From JAPPLB01 sp965218555 (lineage in GTDB: Bacteria > Acidobacteriota > Terriglobia > Bryobacterales > UBA6623), in NCBI GenBank assembly GCA_965218555.1, contig OZ244625.1, forward strand, positions 1,612,001 to 1,676,000: a stretch of DNA of 64,000 bases, given 5' to 3'. The notes under the pieces are model-generated. The model was given only the letters and a program-made list of their open reading frames with translations, was not told the DNA's origin and did no database searches. Both the position numbers and the translations under genes were made by a program. This document shows, in pieces, positions 27,017 to 36,054 of the stretch (position 1 is its first letter; every line of letters starts with the position of its first letter).

Positions 27017-28471
27017 TCAGGGCGAGGACGTCAGCCGAATCGCTCGCAAAGTCTCGTAGTTTCCCGTTGGCGGGCCGTAGTAAAGATACCGTTCGAATAC
27101 GGACCCGTTGTCAACAGCCCGAGGATCACCCGCCTCAATCAGCCGTTGTTGTAATCCACTGCGCAGTCGCCGCTTGATCTGCACATACGCCGGATCGCCG
27201 GTCAGGTTCTTGACCTGGTGCGGATCTTGTTGCATGTCATAGAGTTCCTCGGCCGAGCGTTGCGCCGTCCAAAGGCGATAGATGGGCCGTGTATCCGGAT
27301 CTTCACGGTGTTCGAACACGTAAGTGCGTGTCGGCGAGGCATCGGTGTCATACCCCGGAAAACGCTTGGGCTCGAAGTTTCGGATATAGAGGTACCGATA
27401 GGTGCGCACCGCCCGGCTCGGATAACCGATATTCGGCTCACGGTTCCATCCATGCCGTTCCCGGCCAACGAAGACCCTATCACGCTTCGGATCGACGCGG
27501 CTGGCCTGGTCAGACCGTAGCAAACGAGCAAGGCTGTTGCCACTCATTTCTGCCGGAACTTTGACACCGGCAGCCCCGAGAAAGGTCGGAGCAAGATCGG
27601 TGAGAAGAACAAAGTCGTCGATGACCCGGCCTGCCATGACCGCGTCCGGCCATCTGACAGCCAACGGCATCCGCGTGCCGGCATCGTAGAGATTGGTTTT
27701 GGCCCGAGGGAATGGCATGCCGTTGTCACTCGTGATCACGACGACGGTATTGTCACGCTGGCTGGTCTTGTTGAGCAGCTTCAGCAGCTCACCGACTTGT
27801 CGGTCGAATCGTTCGATCTCGAAGTAGTAGTCGAGAATGTCGCTACGCACCTCGGGCGTGTCGGGGAAAAACGCCGGAACAACAACATCTTCGAGCTTTT
27901 TGCCAGACTTGACTCCCGTTCCTTTCGCGTAGGGGCGGTGCGGATCCGAGCTGCCGAACCAGAAGCAGAACGGCTTGCCCTCGGGAACAGATGTCAAGAA
28001 CTCCTCGAAACTCTCGTAGCGCGGGCCTGCAGGATTCCTGTCTCGACCGCCAGCCTTAAAGTTGCCCGGCGCCCAACCCTTCCCGCTGAAGCCAACAAAG
28101 TAGCCCTCGGCCTCAAGCAAATCAGGGTAGACGGCGAACTTCCTGGGTAAGGTGCCCATCAAATTGGCGCCTTCTTCGAGCCGCCAGAAATCCTGGCCGG
28201 TGAGAATAGCCGCCCTCGCTGGGGTGCAGGAGGGTGCGGACGTAAAAGCATGTGTGAACAGCACCCCGTCGCGGGCGACACGGTCGAATGCCGGTGTCCT
28301 TACGATGTTGTCCCCATACGCCCCGGCATGTGGCCAAGATTGATCATCAGAGATAGCAAGGAGGATGTTCGGACGGGAGCCTTGGTCCGTTTGACCAGCG
28401 GCCCTCACGCACAACAGACACACCGTGGCGAGAAGGACCCCTGACACAAGGCAAGGTAGTTTGTGATTCAC
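27017..28471 (-). CDS. Sulfatase (type I, formylglycine-dependent)
   Basis: 484 aa from the GTG at 28471, chosen because GGGAGGTG lies 5 bases upstream and a signal peptide follows (LPCLVSGVLLATVCLLCVRAAG). The open frame continues 21 codons upstream, but that part encodes a receptor fragment, not a sulfatase. Sulfatase marks: RPNILLAISDDQSW (metal Asp pair), SAPSCTPARAAILTGQ (CTPAR, Cys to be converted to formylglycine), SDPHRPYAKG, VVVITSDNGMPFPRAKTNLYDAGTRMPLAVRWP (metal Asp-Asn). It hydrolyses sulfate esters outside the cytoplasm. A formylglycine-generating enzyme is not encoded here. It is followed upstream by a second, different sulfatase. Confidence 0.92.
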   Translation of the reverse strand: MNHKLPCLVSGVLLATVCLLCVRAAGQTDQGSRPNILLAISDDQSWPHAGAYGDNIVRTPAFDRVARDGVLFTHAFTSAPSCTPARAAILTGQDFWRLEEGANLMGTLPRKFAVYPDLLEAEGYFVGFSGKGWAPGNFKAGGRDRNPAGPRYESFEEFLTSVPEGKPFCFWFGSSDPHRPYAKGTGVKSGKKLEDVVVPAFFPDTPEVRSDILDYYFEIERFDRQVGELLKLLNKTSQRDNTVVVITSDNGMPFPRAKTNLYDAGTRMPLAVRWPDAVMAGRVIDDFVLLTDLAPTFLGAAGVKVPAEMSGNSLARLLRSDQASRVDPKRDRVFVGRERHGWNREPNIGYPSRAVRTYRYLYIRNFEPKRFPGYDTDASPTRTYVFEHREDPDTRPIYRLWTAQRSAEELYDMQQDPHQVKNLTGDPAYVQIKRRLRSGLQQRLIEAGDPRAVDNGSVFERYLYYGPPTGNYETLRAIRLTSSP

Positions 28472-28495
28472 GTTCACCTCCCGCAGCCACGCGTC

Positions 28496-28690
28496 CACTA
28501 CTGGAACAAACGTGGGATAGTTGCAAAAGACCACGTTGACATCAGCGCCATCGACTGAATACTGGTTGGTCGAATCTCACGTACCATTGGCGACGAGGGC
28601 GACGCCACCGGTGAGAATGCCGGAAAGAACGTTGCTAATCCTAGGAGGGCTCTGATTAGCCCGTCCTAGCAAGACTTCTCTGACGTTCAT
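28496..28690 (-). pseudogene. Fragment of an Oar-like TonB-dependent receptor (plug region)
   Basis: A frame from the ATG at 28690 reads ...SNVLSGILTGGVALVANGT, a stop (TGA), then DSTNQYSVDGADVNVVFCNY followed by PTFVPVVDA. It lines up with residues about 156-219 of the intact receptor at 30538-33705 (VLSRILTAGTAMSANGM..., YTVDGAGVNIAMYNYPSFVPVVDS). The in-frame TGA sits where the paralogue has Arg. The fragment ends about 25 bp before the sulfatase start and the frame runs into it. AAGGAGG in front of the first ATG is probably chance. It is a relic of a second receptor gene lost between the two sulfatases. Confidence 0.75.
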
Positions 28691-28744
28691 GACTTCCTCC
28701 TTGATCCGGTATAGCCGGAACATACCTTGGAGTAAGTGCTTCAG

Positions 28745-30283
28745 CTACTCGGCCAATGGGAAGACATTGGCGCCCTCAGGCTCGGTCCACTGTAAAGGTG
28801 CGTCAGGCCTTACTTTCTCCGACCATGCCCGAATCACGCCGCGGTGCCGCCCGCGCTTTGCTAACTCCTTTTTCAGTTCCTCGGCCGACCAAGCAGTGAG
28901 CACACGCTCGCGTAACTGGTTTCGGATCTCGGTATGTCCTGGGCTGTTTCCCAGATCTTCGAACTCGTCAGGATCATTTTCCAGATCGAACAACTGGGGT
29001 CGCAGGCCTTCATAGTGCACGAGCTTCCACTTGCCGCTACGCACCATGCGCATAGCCGGAACTCCAGCCGACGGCGCATACTCACTGAAGGCTTCGTTGG
29101 GCCAATCAACCCGCTCAGCTCTTAGCAGCGGCGCCAGGCTGGCTCCGCTTGCTTCCGGCATCTTGTCGGAGCCCGCCAGATCCACCATGGTCGGTCCCAG
29201 GTCGGTCAGACTCACAACCTCTTTGACCCTTCGACCCGGCTTGAATCGTTCCGGAGACGAAATGATCAGCGGCACGGAGACGGCTGCTTCGTAGAAGTTG
29301 CTCTTCCACCACATCCCGTGCTCGCCGGCCATCTCGCCGTGGTCAGTGGTATAGATGACAACTGTGTTCTTGTCGAGCCCTGTCGCCTTGAGGGCGTCCA
29401 TCATGACGCCGACCTGGCGATCAAACTGCGTTACTAGCCCGTAATAGCCCGCACGCGCCCGGAGAATTTCTTCCTCCGTCAGATATTCAGTCTGGCGATT
29501 TTTTCTCCAGGTCGTGATCGCTGGATGCAAGTTCTCGAAAAACTGCTGGGGAATTCGAGGCAGCGTGACTCTCCTGAGGTAATAGTCCCAATCTTCCTTC
29601 GAGCAGATGTACGGGCAGTGCGGCAGCACAAACCCGGACACAATACAAAAAGGCCTGCCGCTTTCCTTCGCCTTTTGTAGCAAAAGCTCGGCCGTAGTCT
29701 TAGTGACCTCCGCATCATAAACCTGGTAGGCTGTCTTCCCAGGTCCGGCGAGCCTGACGGACTCCCGCGAGCTGCCCCGCGCACCCACCAGCAATCGTGG
29801 CGGCAGAGGATAAGGAGTGTGAGGGTAAATCGGAGAGAGGCTACCGACAAGTCGCTTCTCGAAGCCGTGCCACTGGTCGACACCGTTGAAATGCATGCGC
29901 CCGATTAGCGTCGTGTCGTAGCCCGCGGCTCCCAGCGAGTGGGCGAAAGTAGAAATGTCGGAAGCGAGTGTGTCTCCATTCGTCCAGACCTTTATTTCAA
30001 ACGGCTGCTGTCCGGTCAAGAAGCTCATTCGCGACGGCACGCAGACAGGCGACTGGCAATAAGCATTCTCAAACAAAGCGCCATCTGCGGCCAGGGCATC
30101 GAGGTTCGGTGTTCGGACTACTTTGTCTCCATCACAGCCAAGAACGTGCGGGCTGTGCTGATCCGACATCAGAACCAAGAAATTGGGCCGGGCTTTCGTA
30201 TTCCCCGCATGACCCTGCTGCGCCGGCCCTGAACCCGTCAGTGCCGGTGTTGCAAGCATTCCCAAAAAACTTCTTCTGCGCAT
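28745..30283 (-). CDS. Sulfatase, Tat-exported (type I)
   Basis: 512 aa. N-terminus MRRRSFLGMLATPALTGSGP is a twin-arginine-like signal. Sulfatase marks: RPNFLVLMSDQHSPHVLG, SPVCVPSRMSFLTGQ (CxPSR with the formylglycine Cys), IGRMHFNG, VLPHCPY, VVIYTTDHGEMAGEHGMWWKSNFYEAAVSVPLII. It differs from the neighbouring sulfatase (CTPAR type) and is closer to choline-sulfatase/heparan-type arylsulfatases. It lies 254 bp downstream of the Oar-like receptor on the same strand, so receptor and sulfatase may form a uptake/desulfation unit. Confidence 0.92.
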   Translation of the reverse strand: MRRRSFLGMLATPALTGSGPAQQGHAGNTKARPNFLVLMSDQHSPHVLGCDGDKVVRTPNLDALAADGALFENAYCQSPVCVPSRMSFLTGQQPFEIKVWTNGDTLASDISTFAHSLGAAGYDTTLIGRMHFNGVDQWHGFEKRLVGSLSPIYPHTPYPLPPRLLVGARGSSRESVRLAGPGKTAYQVYDAEVTKTTAELLLQKAKESGRPFCIVSGFVLPHCPYICSKEDWDYYLRRVTLPRIPQQFFENLHPAITTWRKNRQTEYLTEEEILRARAGYYGLVTQFDRQVGVMMDALKATGLDKNTVVIYTTDHGEMAGEHGMWWKSNFYEAAVSVPLIISSPERFKPGRRVKEVVSLTDLGPTMVDLAGSDKMPEASGASLAPLLRAERVDWPNEAFSEYAPSAGVPAMRMVRSGKWKLVHYEGLRPQLFDLENDPDEFEDLGNSPGHTEIRNQLRERVLTAWSAEELKKELAKRGRHRGVIRAWSEKVRPDAPLQWTEPEGANVFPLAE

Positions 30284-30537
30284 CCCATAGCTCCAATTCT
30301 CTGCAGGTCTCGATGCGGATCACACGGCTTTGCAGGACTTCTGAGGTCCAGCTATCTTCTTCAGAAGCTCTAAACGCAGGGCGGAGGCGGATAGGCGTTA
30401 CAGTCGCCGTTTTGTACCTGAGGCATAGCGCTTACGCCACCTGCCCTTCAACCACCTTTTGAGCCGCTCTGACAGAATGTAGTTGGGTTAGCATCCGCGC
30501 CGGGGCTAACCGTGGCGACCGAATCTAAAATGCGACA
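30284..30537. other. Intergenic region with an inverted repeat
   Basis: No gene seen. On the plus strand near 30485-30512 there is an inverted repeat with arms GGTTAGC / GCTAACC separated by about 13 GC-rich bases, just after the receptor stop (minus strand). It could be a terminator stem for the receptor message, but no T-run follows. Confidence 0.3.
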
Positions 30538-33500
30538 CTAAAATCCGTACTTCAGCCCAAACTGGATGATACGAGCATCGTTGGCACTCGTAATCCTTCC
30601 AAATGCCGCTGTATTCAGCCTGCTTCCGGGGTTACGCAGGTTAACCTCGTTGAAGGCATTAAACATCTCCGCCCGAAATTGCAGGAAGTGCCCCTCGGTG
30701 ATCGGGAACCGCTTCATGATGCCGATGTCCCAAGCGTTGAATCCTGGACTAAGCAAGATGTTCCTTCCGGAGTTGCCAAACGTGAATCGCTGGGGCATCA
30801 CGAAACAACTCGTGTCAAACCACTGGCCCGTAGTTCCCCTGTCCAAGTTTCCGTCGCAGATCCGATCGGGTCTCGACCCAATTCCGACATTACCGGTGTC
30901 GCCAGGGGCTGTTACCGTCAAGGGCCGACCGGACTCATAAATCGTCACACCTGTTAGTTGCCAGCCACCCAGAACCTGTCCGGCAACGCTCCCAGTGTTG
31001 AGAAACCGCTTACCAGGTCCGAAGGGCAGCTCGTACACGTAGGAAACAGAGAGGCGATGCTTCAGGTGGGTATCGGAAAGGCTGCGGTCGCGGTTTAGGT
31101 CCCTTGGATCGATGGTGCCACCGGTTAGTTCGTTCCCGGAAAGATCGATAGCACGCATGAAAGTGTAGGACCCGAGGAACGACAAACCACCGGAAAACCG
31201 CTTTTCCAGACGGGTCTGGAGTCCGTGGTAGTTGCTAGTCGAGTCGCCCACGTAGTATCTGATAGGACCGAAATTCTGTAAAGGCCTTCGAGCCTGAATG
31301 TTGCCAGATCCTGGAAGCGGTATGTTTAATTCCACTCTGCGGAACATTTTGACTCCGTGGTTTCCTACGTACCCCGCCTCGAATACCAGATCGTCGGACA
31401 AGCTCCGTTGGATGTTGAGCGACCAAGTCTGCACGTAGGGTGTGCGCCTGTCCGTCTGGAAACCCCGTGGGGCGGGAACCCCTCCGACGGCAGCTTGGCC
31501 CAGAGGGAAAGGATCATGCGCCATCAGTGCCTGATTTTTTGTGGCAAAGAAGTTCTGAAGCACGAAAGCTGGAGGGTTCAGCACTGACGTGTTAAGAAAA
31601 AGCCACGGAGCCTCGGAATAGAAAACACCGTACCCGGCCCGAATGACGGTCCTGTCTATGGGTCGGTAGGCGATGCCAATGCGCGGAGCAAAGTTGTTGT
31701 AGTCGTTGATGAACAGCGGCGCTCCTGGCTCATTTTCAATTACCGAGCCTGGAGGCGTAAGGTTGAGAAAGGGAATACGCCCGTAGGGTTCGTTCAGCGG
31801 GAAGTCGAGCTCGTAACGGAGCCCGAGATTCATCGTCAGCTTGGGCGTCACGTTCCAATCGTCGGAAAAGTAAAAGTGGGTAAACGTCTGAAGCATATCC
31901 ACCGTCATCGGCGTCAAGTTGATGCGGGTCGAGCGCGGGAGCCCGAGCAGGAAATCGGCGAAAGGTTCTCCGCTGCCTGCAACGTTGTTCGGCTGGTAGT
32001 TGAGAGTGCCGTTGTTGTCCTGACTTCGAAAACGCACCGAGCGGGTGCGACGAAACTCAGCTCCGATTTTCAACTTGTGATTGCCCCTAAGCATCGTTCC
32101 TGCTCCACCAATGGAATAGCCATCATCAGGCTGCAACAAGGGGCTACCTCCAGTACGGTCACCGAGAGGGGCGAATCCCGTGGTCGCTATGCGCGGGTAC
32201 CCGTTTTCGATGTTGCCCGGAGCCGCACTGGAGGGGATGATCATGTTGAGAACCGACCGCACGTCGGCATCATTATCGTCGAGATTGCGGGGCGTTAGCT
32301 GCTGAAGAAACGAGCGGTTCCAGGAAACACGGAAGTTCATCAAGGTTGTCGGCGAGAACGTGTGCGTGTCTGCGATAACGACATTCTGCGTCCTGGTCGG
32401 AACGATAGACCCGAAGTCTGCAATCAGTGGAAGGGTACCGGTCTCCTCGGTTTCTTCAAAAACGTAACGTACACTGAGCCGATTATCGTCACTGAATACA
32501 TGGTCCACCTTGCCTAGCACCATATCCTCGTCTCGGGGAACGGGAACGAGTTTCCGGTAGTTGACTCCTCCAGACTGGTTGGGCAATGGATAGAAGTCCA
32601 TGGCCCGCTGCATAGTGTCAGAGAAACGGGAGGACGGAATCTGGTTGTCGCGAAAAGGCTCGCCGCTAAGCGGGTCGTTGAACGGTTTGATGGACCTTCC
32701 TCTTGTATCGACGGTCAAGTCGCCCGACCGCAGCGCCTCGGTGGGTACCGTTCCCTGGAGAATGCGCTGCTGGCGCCGACGGAAGCCTTGATAGGTGGTC
32801 ATGAAGAACGTTCTGTTTCGGACGATTGGCCCCGAACCCATCGCACCGAACTGGTTCTGACGCAGGACAGGCTTACTACCCGTGGCAAAAGCGTTCCTGG
32901 CATCAAGAGCGTCATTTCTGAAGAATTCCCACAGAGTGGCGTGGAAGTCGTTGGTGCCGGATTTCAAGCTGTAGTCGATGTGCGCCCCTCCGTACCCGCC
33001 GAACTCAGCAGCGTAATTACCCGTTCGGACTTTGAATTCTTGGACCGAGTCCACCACGGGCACAAAGGATGGGTAGTTGTACATGGCTATGTTTACGCCA
33101 GCGCCATCTACCGTGTACACGTTTGCCGAGGTGCGCATGCCATTGGCCGACATCGCTGTACCAGCCGTCAAGATCCTCGAAAGTACGCCATCGATTCCGT
33201 TCCTGCTGGTCGAGGCACCCGGCATGAGAAGCGTCAAAGAGCTGAGGTTTCGCCTCGCGATTGGCAGCTCCACGACTTTCCTGTTATCAACAACCTGGCC
33301 CAGCGTGGTGTCATCGGTGACAAGAAGAGGCGCCTCCGCCGATACAGAGACCGTTTCGGTCACCTGTCCCAATTCCAACGTGAAGTCCAGCCGCCTCTGC
33401 TGCTGGATCTGCAAAACAACCTCGCTCGCGGCCCGCTTGAAACCGGAACTTTCCACCGCTACGCTGTATTCCCCGGGCGGAAGCGATGGGACGACGTAGT

Positions 33501-33705
33501 TTCCTGCTTCGTTGGTTGCAGAAGTTACTTCAACCCCGGTTTCCCGGTTAGCCACGACAATTGTTGCATCGATGATTACGGCCCCACTGGGGTCCGTCAC
33601 GCGACCCAGCAGCGTCGCCACATTCTGCTGTGAAAAAAGGGGCGACGAGCCAGTGACGGCCAGCACCACCATAAGTGTCAGGTACCCCGCTAAACGTCTC
33701 CCCAT
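30538..33705 (-). CDS. Oar-like TonB-dependent receptor with carboxypeptidase-regulatory domain
   Basis: 1055 aa. Signal peptide (residues 1-26), then a carboxypeptidase-regulatory-like beta domain (ATLLGRVTDPSGAVIIDATIVV, residues ~30-110), a plug domain (LPIARRNLSSLTLLMPG, YTVDGAGVNIAMYNYPSFVP) and an outer-membrane barrel ending in aromatic GLKYGF. This is the large SusC/Oar-related receptor type abundant in Acidobacteria and myxobacteria, believed to import or bind large substrates using TonB energy. The neighbouring sulfatase suggests a sulfated glycan substrate (inference). AAGGAGG precedes the ATG. An IS630 element begins only ~60 bp upstream, which may have displaced its promoter. Confidence 0.9.
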   Translation of the reverse strand: MGRRLAGYLTLMVVLAVTGSSPLFSQQNVATLLGRVTDPSGAVIIDATIVVANRETGVEVTSATNEAGNYVVPSLPPGEYSVAVESSGFKRAASEVVLQIQQQRRLDFTLELGQVTETVSVSAEAPLLVTDDTTLGQVVDNRKVVELPIARRNLSSLTLLMPGASTSRNGIDGVLSRILTAGTAMSANGMRTSANVYTVDGAGVNIAMYNYPSFVPVVDSVQEFKVRTGNYAAEFGGYGGAHIDYSLKSGTNDFHATLWEFFRNDALDARNAFATGSKPVLRQNQFGAMGSGPIVRNRTFFMTTYQGFRRRQQRILQGTVPTEALRSGDLTVDTRGRSIKPFNDPLSGEPFRDNQIPSSRFSDTMQRAMDFYPLPNQSGGVNYRKLVPVPRDEDMVLGKVDHVFSDDNRLSVRYVFEETEETGTLPLIADFGSIVPTRTQNVVIADTHTFSPTTLMNFRVSWNRSFLQQLTPRNLDDNDADVRSVLNMIIPSSAAPGNIENGYPRIATTGFAPLGDRTGGSPLLQPDDGYSIGGAGTMLRGNHKLKIGAEFRRTRSVRFRSQDNNGTLNYQPNNVAGSGEPFADFLLGLPRSTRINLTPMTVDMLQTFTHFYFSDDWNVTPKLTMNLGLRYELDFPLNEPYGRIPFLNLTPPGSVIENEPGAPLFINDYNNFAPRIGIAYRPIDRTVIRAGYGVFYSEAPWLFLNTSVLNPPAFVLQNFFATKNQALMAHDPFPLGQAAVGGVPAPRGFQTDRRTPYVQTWSLNIQRSLSDDLVFEAGYVGNHGVKMFRRVELNIPLPGSGNIQARRPLQNFGPIRYYVGDSTSNYHGLQTRLEKRFSGGLSFLGSYTFMRAIDLSGNELTGGTIDPRDLNRDRSLSDTHLKHRLSVSYVYELPFGPGKRFLNTGSVAGQVLGGWQLTGVTIYESGRPLTVTAPGDTGNVGIGSRPDRICDGNLDRGTTGQWFDTSCFVMPQRFTFGNSGRNILLSPGFNAWDIGIMKRFPITEGHFLQFRAEMFNAFNEVNLRNPGSRLNTAAFGRITSANDARIIQFGLKYGF

Positions 33706-34580
33706 CTCCTAAGCCTCCTTTCCGCAATACCTTGCGGACTGCTTATCTATTGAGTTTCGCATAGTATACCGTCAATCAAAACAAAGAGAAGACTGCTTCC
33801 AGAAGGCAGTAATCAAGCGCGGCTTGCGGCGCATGCGGCGCAGCGCTTGGCGAGCCCGCGCACTTAGCTCGCGGCAGTCCTTCGGACAGACGTTGGGCAG
33901 TTCGTGCTGCTTCCAGTAGGCCCAGAAGTACTCCACCGGGTTCAGCTCCGGCGCATAGGGCGGCAAGTACTCCGTCACGATGTGCCCCTTGGAGAGTTCG
34001 ATGAACTCCCGCACCAGGCGGCTGCGGTGGGCCGGCAATCGATCCCAGACGATCAGCAACGGTTGGTCGATGTGACGCAGCAGCGCTTTAAGAAAGTCGA
34101 TCACCTCGGCTTGGCTGATCGCGCCCGGATCGAGCCGGAAGTAGAAGTTGCGCAGCGTCAGCCCCGCTGCGACGGAAAGCCTCTGCCCGTTGAAGTTGAA
34201 CGCCAGGACGGGCGTCGGGGCCGCGCGGCGCCCAACTGCGGCAACGATGCGGCTTCTGACTCAATCCGCTTTCGTCGATGAAGACCAGCGTACGGCCTTC
34301 GGTTTGGGCTTTTTTTCAAGGGCCGGGGAAGTCTTCCGCTGCCAAGTGCGGAGCGCCTTTTCGTTGCGCTCCCGCGCCTTGCCGAGCGGGCGTTGCGGGC
34401 TCCAGCCGAGCCCCCGCAGGATCTTCCAGACGTGGCCTTCGTGGTAGTCGACCCCGAACTCCTCTGCGATCAGGCGAGCCCCCCGCGGACAAGTCCACAG
34501 CGGCGTGGGGAAGCCGTGTGCCTCGGGGCCTTGCAGCAACAGCGACACCAGCCGTTCCCGTTGCGCGGCGTCTAGCGGCG

Positions 34581-34586
34581 TCTAAC
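34581..34586. repeat. 6-bp target duplication of IS481 element (mate 35618-35623)
   Basis: TCTAAC lies directly outside both ends of the IS481-type element. The surrounding IS630 sequence also contains near-tandem copies of GCGTCTAGCGGCGTCTAACA, so a longer apparent duplication (19 bp) can be drawn, but the 6-bp reading fits the element ends and family. Confidence 0.65.
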
Positions 34587-35532
34587 TGTGGAACCTCAAC
34601 AGGTTGTCCCCGGTCAGACCGATTCGACTGATGGGCGGGTTGGCCTTGAGACTGGCGTGTGGGCGGTGCCAATTGTAGCGGTGGAGCCAGTGTCTGAGGT
34701 GTTGGGCACGCTGGGTGGAGGTGGGGTAGGGGTGTGCGTAGGCCCACTCGCGGAGTGCGGTCTGGATGAAGCGTTCGGCTTTGCCGTTGGTACGGGGGGT
34801 GAAGGGCCGGGTGAAGCGATGGCGTAGGCCGCGTTGGGCACAGCGTGCATGGAAGGCCCTGGAACGGTAACACCCGCCGTTGTCAGTGAGCACGCGGCGG
34901 ACGCGGATGCCGAGGCGGTGGTAGTAGTCGAGGGCGGCGGTGAGAAAGGCCGCGGCAGTGGCGGCGGTCTGGTCGGGATAGAGCTGGGAGAAGGCGAGAC
35001 GGGAGTGGTCGTCGACGCAGACATGAAGGTATTCCCAGCCGGCGCCGGGGCTGGAGTGGCGGCGGTCCCCGGTGACGCGGTGACCGGGGCGGCGAAAGCG
35101 GCCGAGTTTCTTGATATCAAGGTGCAGCAGGTCGCCCGGGTGCGGGTGTTCGTAGCGGCGGACGGGCGGCGGCGGGTCGAGGGCACTAAGGCGAGCAAGC
35201 CCCTGGCGGCGGAGGACTCGACTGACGGTAGCGGGCGCCACCCCAACAGTGGCGGCGATCTGGGCGCCGGTCCAGCGCAGCCGGCGCAAGGCGGTGATGC
35301 GGCTGATGAGAGTGGCAGGTATGCTGCGGGGCGAGCGGTGCGGACGCGAACTGCGGTCGAGCAATCCGTCCGCGCCCTCAGCCCGATAGCGGGCTACCCA
35401 CTTGCGCACCGTACGTGCGCAGACCCCGAAGGCGCTGGCCACCGCCTTCGGGGTCTGGCCCTGGTCGAGAATCCGCCGGACGACAGCGGCTCGACTCTGC
35501 GGCGTCAACTTGGCATTCTGATGGATGTTCAC
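34582..35532 (-). CDS. IS481-family DDE transposase
   Basis: 316 aa. N-terminal helix-turn-helix pair (TPKAVASAFGVCARTVRKWV, WTGAQIAATVGVAPATVSRV) and rve-type catalytic core with Asp in LLHLDIKKLGRF, Asp in VLTDNGGCYRS and Glu in NGKAERFIQTALREW. Ends LLRFHS. The stop codon TAG (34582-34584) lies outside the element end, in the duplicated target, so the stop is supplied by the insertion site. Ribosome-binding AAGGAGGA lies ~6 bases before the ATG. Appears intact. Confidence 0.9.
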   Translation of the reverse strand: MNIHQNAKLTPQSRAAVVRRILDQGQTPKAVASAFGVCARTVRKWVARYRAEGADGLLDRSSRPHRSPRSIPATLISRITALRRLRWTGAQIAATVGVAPATVSRVLRRQGLARLSALDPPPPVRRYEHPHPGDLLHLDIKKLGRFRRPGHRVTGDRRHSSPGAGWEYLHVCVDDHSRLAFSQLYPDQTAATAAAFLTAALDYYHRLGIRVRRVLTDNGGCYRSRAFHARCAQRGLRHRFTRPFTPRTNGKAERFIQTALREWAYAHPYPTSTQRAQHLRHWLHRYNWHRPHASLKANPPISRIGLTGDNLLRFHS

Positions 35533-35617
35533 TTGGTCCTCCTTCCGGGAAACTTTGTGCTTGGTACCCTCAGTTTCCTCGGTTGGGACCGAGTGAACAA
35601 CCTATTGAAAGATCACA
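34587..35617 (-). mobile_element. IS481-family insertion sequence nested in IS630
   Basis: 1031 bp. Left end TGTGGAACCTCAACAGGTTG and right end (minus strand) TGTGATCTTTCAATAGGTTG match the IS481 terminus type. A 6-bp direct repeat TCTAAC flanks it (34581-34586 and 35618-35623), close to the NCTAGN target of IS481. It splits the IS630 transposase gene between its helix-turn-helix and winged-helix parts. One intact transposase gene. Confidence 0.85.
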
Positions 35618-36054
35618 TCTAACAGCGTCTAGCGGCGTCTAACAGCGGCTTGCGCCCGGCTCGCCCGGCTTGACGCAGCCCGGCCGGTCCCTGCCGACGG
35701 TACTGCCGCCGCCATGCACCCACGGTTTGCCGCGCGACCTTCAGCCGTCTCGCCGTCTCGGACTGATTCAGGCCTTGGTCGAGCAGTCGCATCGCTTCGA
35801 AACGGCGCTTCTCCAGCGCCTGGAAATCCCGCTTCACCCCTTTGGGGTTGACTATACATATATAGATGCTGCAAACTACTAAAAGATGTCATAATATTTT
35901 GCGGGACTCAATAATAGGGTTCTACGACGCGGTGTTTGCCATAAAAGCAGAGCTGATCGGATTGGCCCTATTGTAGCTCTTTGAGAACAGTGCGTCAATC
36001 CGTCTTGGGCACCCGCCCTGGCTAGTGGACGGCCCCGCCAAGACACCTGGTGGC

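Larger units (their letters stand above)
33772..35837 (-). pseudogene. IS630-family transposase, broken
   Basis: Pieces in order of the original protein: helix-turn-helix domain (GTG at 35837; RRFEAMRLLDQGLNQSETAR, to ...GRKPLLDA); IS481 insertion; winged-helix part (GFPTPLWTCPRGARLIAEEF, HVWKILRGLGWSPQRP); then in another frame LVFIDESGLSQKPHR with the first Asp-Glu; then in a third frame TPVLAFNFNGQRLSVAAGLT and finally VWDRLPAHRS, YLPPYAPELNPVEYFW with the second Asp and final Glu of the DDE triad. At least two frameshifts plus the nested element and a short tandem duplication at the insertion point make it inactive. Confidence 0.85.
33763..35856 (-). mobile_element. IS630-family element, interrupted and decayed
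   Basis: Contains IS630 transposase pieces on the minus strand at both sides of a nested IS481 element. Outer ends are approximate: short similar termini with GTCAA next to TA-rich sequence are visible near 33763-33780 and 35845-35860, consistent with TA-targeting IS630/Tc1-like elements. The insertion lies between the Oar receptor gene and a decayed esterase. Boundaries are uncertain by some tens of bases. Confidence 0.6.

Noticed and set aside
30485..30512. GGTTAGC/GCTAACC inverted repeat as receptor terminator
   Set aside because: No T-run on either side, so an intrinsic terminator is not supported; kept only as a low-confidence note.
34568..35643. 19-bp direct repeat as the IS481 target duplication
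   Set aside because: The known terminus pattern of IS481 places the ends so that a 6-bp TCTAAC duplication results; the longer identity is explained by a pre-existing tandem repeat.
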